A DNA stretch of 64,000 nucleotides, taken from CAIWHR01 sp963836265. GTDB taxonomy: Bacteria > Pseudomonadota > Gammaproteobacteria > Burkholderiales > Casimicrobiaceae. Positions 60,376-64,000 of this stretch are shown piece by piece. Location: contig CAWIIO010000001.1 in the NCBI GenBank assembly GCA_963836265.1, forward strand, positions 124,001-188,000. The letters are read 5' to 3'. The translations under genes and the position numbers were made by a program. Every line of letters begins with the position of its first letter. Positions within the stretch are counted from its first letter, which is position 1. The notes under the pieces are model-generated. The model made no database searches. It saw only the letters and a list, made by a program, of their open reading frames with translations, and had not been told where the DNA came from.

Positions 60376-61491
60376 ATGCGGCGTCGAGTCCTGCTGATCG
60401 GCGGCGGCCACAGCCACCTCGAGGTGTTGCGGCGGTTTGCGCAGAAGCCCGATCCAGGCATCGAACTGACGCTGGTCAGCCCCAACGCGCTGACGCCGTA
60501 CTCGGGTATGTTGCCGGGGCTGATCGCCGGCCACTACACAATCGCCGATTCGCACATCGACCTCCCGGCCCTTTCGCGCTGGGCGCACGCGCGCTTCGTC
60601 TGCGACCGTGCGGTCGAGCTCGACCTCTATGCGCGAATCGTTCGCCTTGCCGAAGGGAGCATCGAGCCTTTCGACCTCGTCTCGCTCGATATCGGCTCTG
60701 CGCCCGACACGTGTGTGCCAGGCGCACGCGAGCACGCGATCGGCGTGAAACCGGTCGATCGCTTCCTCCCCGCATGGGAGGCGCTGCAGGCGGACGCCGC
60801 TGCCGGCCGCGTGCGCACGATCGTCGTCGTCGGCGCAGGCGCCGGCGGCGTCGAAACGCTGTTCGCGATGCAGTTCCGGCTTGCACAGGCGCTGGCGGGC
60901 GAAATGCCGCGATTCGCGCTGGTCACCGATCAGGCGCATATTCTCCCGGAGCATGCGCCGTCGGTGCGCAAGCGGCTCGGCAGGCTCCTGATTGCGCGCG
61001 ACGTGGTGCTGCACACCGGCAGCGCCGCCGTGGCGGTCGAATCCGGCGCAGTCCTCACCGCCAACGGTCGCCGCATCGCAGCCGATCGGGTCGTCTGGGC
61101 GACCTCCGCGTCCGCGGCGCCTTGGCTTGCCGCGTCCTCGCTCGACTGCGACGCCCGCGGATTCGTCCGTGTCAACCGGAACCTGCAATCGGTTTCGGAT
61201 CCGTTCGTTTTCGCCGCCGGCGATTGCGCGACGCAGCGCGGCCATCCGCGGCCGAAATCCGGCGTGGTCGCGGTGCGCCAAGGGCCGCCGCTCGCCGCGA
61301 ACCTGCGTCACGCGGCGCGCCACGAACCCCTCGTCGCGTTCGTGCCGCAGCGCCTTACTCTGGCGCTGATCACGACCGGCGCGCGCCACGCCGTGGCATC
61401 GTGGGGGCCGATCGCCGCCAACGGCCCGTGGGTCTGGCGGTGGAAGGATCGAATCGACCGCAAGTTTTGCGCGCGCTATCGGCCGCCATAG
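60376..61491 (+). CDS. FAD-dependent oxidoreductase (NDH-2-like; TIGR03169-like)
   Basis: A 371-residue flavoprotein: FAD site VLLIGGGHSHLEVLRRFAQK, PYSGMLPGLIAGHY, NAD(P) site VVVGAGAGGVETLFAMQF, and FVFAAGDCATQ for flavin binding near the C-terminus. The GGGHSH start and overall layout resemble oxidoreductases fused to or near selenophosphate synthetase, but selD is not in the window. The ATG at 60376 is preferred over GTG at 60310, which would reach nearly to the IS630 end. The stop TAG coincides with repeat copy B. Confidence 0.85.
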   Translation: MRRRVLLIGGGHSHLEVLRRFAQKPDPGIELTLVSPNALTPYSGMLPGLIAGHYTIADSHIDLPALSRWAHARFVCDRAVELDLYARIVRLAEGSIEPFDLVSLDIGSAPDTCVPGAREHAIGVKPVDRFLPAWEALQADAAAGRVRTIVVVGAGAGGVETLFAMQFRLAQALAGEMPRFALVTDQAHILPEHAPSVRKRLGRLLIARDVVLHTGSAAVAVESGAVLTANGRRIAADRVVWATSASAAPWLAASSLDCDARGFVRVNRNLQSVSDPFVFAAGDCATQRGHPRPKSGVVAVRQGPPLAANLRHAARHEPLVAFVPQRLTLALITTGARHAVASWGPIAANGPWVWRWKDRIDRKFCARYRPP

Positions 61492-61650
61492 GAGCCTGTC
61501 GGGACTTGCTCTCTCGTATGCGTTGCCGGGCCAAAAGCGATGGCTGCGTGGCCCGCGAGGCGAAGCGCATAGCGGGAATATGCGCGAGGCTCGCAACGAC
61601 GCAGACGCGCTTTTTGGCGACAACCCGGAGGGACGGAGCGAGCTGGGCTG
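61489..61650. repeat. Long dispersed intergenic repeat, copy B
   Basis: Starts at the TAG stop of the FAD oxidoreductase, exactly as copy A starts at the stop of the glycosyltransferase gene. It aligns with 49552-49713 at roughly 85% identity by hand, with only single-base gaps, then diverges. Confidence 0.75.
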
Positions 61651-61753
61651 CTGGCGCGCAACGAAATCGACGTCCGCGTAGAATCGCGGGATGCGAGAGC
61701 CGCGGTACCACCCGGCGGCGCCGCGGCACACCGGATCAACAAGAGGGAGCTCG

Positions 61754-62557
61754 ATGATTGCCGACCCCGTTCTCGCCGTCGCCGTCCGTGCCGCGCGCCG
61801 TGCGGGCTCGATCATCATCGACGCCGCGCGTGACTTGAAGCGCCTCCCGGCGCACGTGAAGGAGCACGGCGACATCGCGGCTGCGACCGATAACGAGGCC
61901 GAGAACGCGATCGTTGCGACGCTGCGCGCGGCGTTTCCCGAGCACGCGATCCTCGGCGAAGAATCGGGCCATATCGAAGGTGCCCGCGAAGGCGGCGGTT
62001 TCAAGTGGATCGTCGATCCGATCGATGGCGCCGCCAATTTCGCGCACGGTTATCCGTATTTCGCCGTGTCGATTGCGCTTACCCACGGCACCGAGATCAC
62101 CCATTCCGTCGTGTTCGATCCCGTCCGCGACGAGCTGTTCACGGCGATCCGTGGCAAAGGCGCGCAACTCAACGGCGCCCCGGTCCGGGTCTCGAATGCA
62201 ACCGCGCTCGGCCACGCGCTCGTCGGCACGGCATTCCCGGCGCGCGAAAGCCAGAAGCTGGGCGTCTACCTCCGCCTCCTCAACGGCCTCGTCGCGCGCT
62301 GCGGGGGGGTTCGCCGCAGCGGCTCCTGCGCGCTCGATCTCGCCTTTGTCGCTGCGGGACGGCTCGACGCGTTCTGGGTGACGAGCCTCAAACCCTGGGA
62401 CGTCGCCGCCGGCGCGCTGCTCATCAAGGAAGCAGGCGGGCGCGTTGGCGATTTCGCCGGAGGGACGGACTTCCTCCGCACGAACGAGGTGATTGCCGCG
62501 GCGCCCGGCGTGTTCAACGCCCTGCGCGAGGCGCTTGGGGCGGCGCGGACGGCATAG
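61754..62557 (+). CDS. Inositol monophosphatase family protein (SuhB-like)
   Basis: A 267-residue Mg2+/Li+-sensitive phosphatase fold. Metal-site motifs: ILGEESGH (Glu), WIVDPIDGAANF (Asp, Asp) and LKPWDVAAGALLIKEAGG (Asp). The middle motif has Ala where the family usually has Thr (DPIDGTxNF), a residue that helps hold the attacking water, so activity may be changed. GAGGGAGC upstream sets the start at 61754. The 3' end overlaps the convergent MFS gene by 44 bases. Confidence 0.9.
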   Translation: MIADPVLAVAVRAARRAGSIIIDAARDLKRLPAHVKEHGDIAAATDNEAENAIVATLRAAFPEHAILGEESGHIEGAREGGGFKWIVDPIDGAANFAHGYPYFAVSIALTHGTEITHSVVFDPVRDELFTAIRGKGAQLNGAPVRVSNATALGHALVGTAFPARESQKLGVYLRLLNGLVARCGGVRRSGSCALDLAFVAAGRLDAFWVTSLKPWDVAAGALLIKEAGGRVGDFAGGTDFLRTNEVIAAAPGVFNALREALGAARTA

Positions 62558-63728
62558 GCAGGACGCCGCCGCGCGGCGCGGCCCGCGGGAGCATCGCGAC
62601 GGCGAGGCAGGTCAGCGCCGCGATTGCCGCCATTGCGACGAGCAGCGTGCGAAAGCCCCCGGCCTTGACGACCGGTCCAAGCGCCCACACCGCGAGCGAG
62701 CTCACGCCAAACGCGACCGTGAGGCGCATCCCCGACACGCGCGAGCGCATTCGATCATCGACGTAGCGGACGATCATCGCATCGGTGAACGGAATTGCGC
62801 CGAAGACGACGACCATGAACGCGATCATCAGCGCGTAGAGCGCCCAGCCCCGGGCTACGGCGGCGAGCGCGAACAACGGGATCTGGCAAGCGACGATCGC
62901 AAGGTAGAGAGTCTTCAGCGGCACCCGATCGATCAGCGACCCGACGATGACCTGCGCGAACGACGCCGCGACGTAGACGATCGCAAGCAGGGCGCCGAGG
63001 AGCGCCGGATCCGTCGTGATCCCGGAGAAGCGTTCGCGCAGCAGCTCGCCGTTGCCGTTGGTCGTGAAATTGAACAGCAGGCTCGCAGTGATCGAGGCGA
63101 TGGTCACTACCGCGAAGATCTGCGCGAACAAAGACGAGGGCAGGTCGGTCTGCGTCGCGGTGCGTCGCGCGGGTGGCAGCGGCTCGTCGGGCGCAATGCG
63201 CGCGAAAACGAAACCGCAAGCGAGGGCCAGTGCCGCGGGAACGGCAAACGCCGTCCGCCAGCCAAGGTACTTGACGAGAACGCCGGTCGTCACCGCGGAG
63301 AGCGCGACGCCGAGATTGCCGGCGAGGCCGTTGATGCCGATCGTAAGCCCCGGCCGTGGCGCACCGTGCACCAGCATCGGAATGCCGACCGGATGGTAGA
63401 TCGACGAGAACGCGCCCATCAGCGTCAGCGCTGCCGCGAGCTGCCACGGTCCCGTTGTCGCACCGACGAGCAGCATCGACGCCCCCATCCCGAAGAAGAA
63501 CACGAGCATCATCCTGCGGCGCCCCCAATGATCGCCGAGCCTGCCCGAGGGCAGCGAGCCCAGACCGAACAGCGCGAACGCGCCGACACCATAGGGCATC
63601 AGGTCCTCCCAGCGCCGGAAACCGAAGTCGGCGGCGATCGCGCCGACGGCCGTGGCGAAGACCAGCAGGAACATGTGGTCGAGCGCGTGAGCGACGTTGA
63701 GCAGCAACGCGGTCGGGCGGGATTTCAT
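62514..63728 (-). CDS. Major facilitator superfamily transporter
   Basis: A 404-residue transporter with about 12 membrane segments. The start at 63728 (MKSRPTALLLNVAHALDHMFLLVFATAVGAI) matches homologues, with AAAGGT upstream. Motif A-like sequences: LGSLPSGRLGDHWGRRRMMLV and GSLIDRVPLKTLYLAI; a conserved YHPVGIPMLVHGA follows. It resembles Fsr/cyanate-type permeases; the substrate is not known. Confidence 0.9.
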   Translation of the reverse strand: MKSRPTALLLNVAHALDHMFLLVFATAVGAIAADFGFRRWEDLMPYGVGAFALFGLGSLPSGRLGDHWGRRRMMLVFFFGMGASMLLVGATTGPWQLAAALTLMGAFSSIYHPVGIPMLVHGAPRPGLTIGINGLAGNLGVALSAVTTGVLVKYLGWRTAFAVPAALALACGFVFARIAPDEPLPPARRTATQTDLPSSLFAQIFAVVTIASITASLLFNFTTNGNGELLRERFSGITTDPALLGALLAIVYVAASFAQVIVGSLIDRVPLKTLYLAIVACQIPLFALAAVARGWALYALMIAFMVVVFGAIPFTDAMIVRYVDDRMRSRVSGMRLTVAFGVSSLAVWALGPVVKAGGFRTLLVAMAAIAALTCLAVAMLPRAAPRGGVLPMPSAPPQAPRAGR

Positions 63729-63810
63729 TGCGACCTTTCGGTCCGCCGGTGGCATGAGCTCGTGGCCAGGCGATTGCGCAATCCCGGCCCGCTCACGCCG
63801 CCTTCGCCGC

Positions 63811-63907
63811 GCGCGCTTGCGGCCGATCGGCAGTGAGCCACTCGGACGGCGCGGGCGATTTAGGCGCATCCGCGTGTTGCGCGCCATCGTTATCCTGCCG
63901 GTGCGCC
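63811..63907. repeat. Long dispersed intergenic repeat, partial copy C
   Basis: GCGCTTG...GGACGGCGCGG...GGCGCATCCGCGTGTTGCGCGCC...CTGCCGG aligns, with gaps, to the second half of copy A (about 49665-49745), in the same orientation. It is more diverged than copy B. Confidence 0.5.
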
Positions 63908-64000
63908 GTCCGGATCGAGCCCCCAACCGCGCCCACCTCGCTCCCATCGCGTCCACGATAGTGAACCCGACGGGCCCCTAACGTTGCCATGGCAGCCGAT

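Noticed and set aside
1..64000. CRISPR arrays, rRNA genes or a prophage
   Set aside because: No regularly spaced direct repeats, rRNA-like sequence or phage structural genes were noticed; the ORF6N gene is isolated.

Overview
The window looks like a chromosome segment of a high-GC betaproteobacterium, probably Burkholderiales-like. The evidence is an OpgH glucan glucosyltransferase, phasins and a candidate PhaR site (polyhydroxyalkanoate storage), a PEP-CTERM protein, an imuA/imuB/dnaE2 mutasome under a LexA-type repressor, and several families of dispersed palindromic repeats. This assignment is inferred from gene content; no marker gene was compared.

Layout. 1-4 kb: 3' end of opgH and a P-loop protein of zeta-toxin type. 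4-8 kb, minus strand: a signalling block (sigma-54 activator, NarL-type regulator, two stand-alone receiver proteins, a BON lipoprotein, a small membrane protein). 8-13 kb: secreted proteins (EF-hand, lipoprotein) and a large membrane PAS histidine kinase. 13.5-19.3 kb: a complete tripartite RND efflux operon, then tRNA-Leu(UAA). 19.8-25.4 kb: exported and signalling proteins, a CHRD protein, phasins, an alcohol dehydrogenase. 25.6-32 kb: lexA followed by a long same-strand run that ends in imuA, a DinB-family gene and imuB. 32-41 kb: a CHRD/PEP-CTERM protein, a 633-residue secreted protein, a YedY-like molybdoenzyme with a cytochrome b, an MFS transporter, a phosphoesterase and an M14 carboxypeptidase. 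41.5-44.8 kb: dnaE2. 45-49.5 kb: an ArsS-type radical SAM cluster (flavin disulfide reductase, TVP38 membrane protein, ArsS, two-domain glycosyltransferase). 49.8-57.3 kb, minus strand: a form II CO-dehydrogenase-like operon coxS-L-M-D-E-G plus xdhC, with a frameshift in coxL. 57.6-60.3 kb: an IS630-family element split by an IS110-family element. 60.4-63.7 kb: an FAD oxidoreductase, an inositol-phosphatase-family gene and an MFS transporter.

Three things stand out. First, lexA and dnaE2, 15.6 kb apart, share the same unusual palindrome GTACCG-N10-CGGTAY, while imuA-dinB-imuB appear to depend on read-through from lexA; this looks like a once-compact SOS mutagenesis operon that has been spread apart. 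Second, imuB and dnaE2 are each interrupted by two in-frame palindromic repeats. One of these families (ends TAGGGTCAGAGACGACTT) has at least six copies here, and its copies repeatedly form stop codons, leaders or terminators. Third, the IS110 element can be cut out precisely (1581 bp), which restores an intact IS630 transposase frame, and its leader is a candidate bridge RNA.
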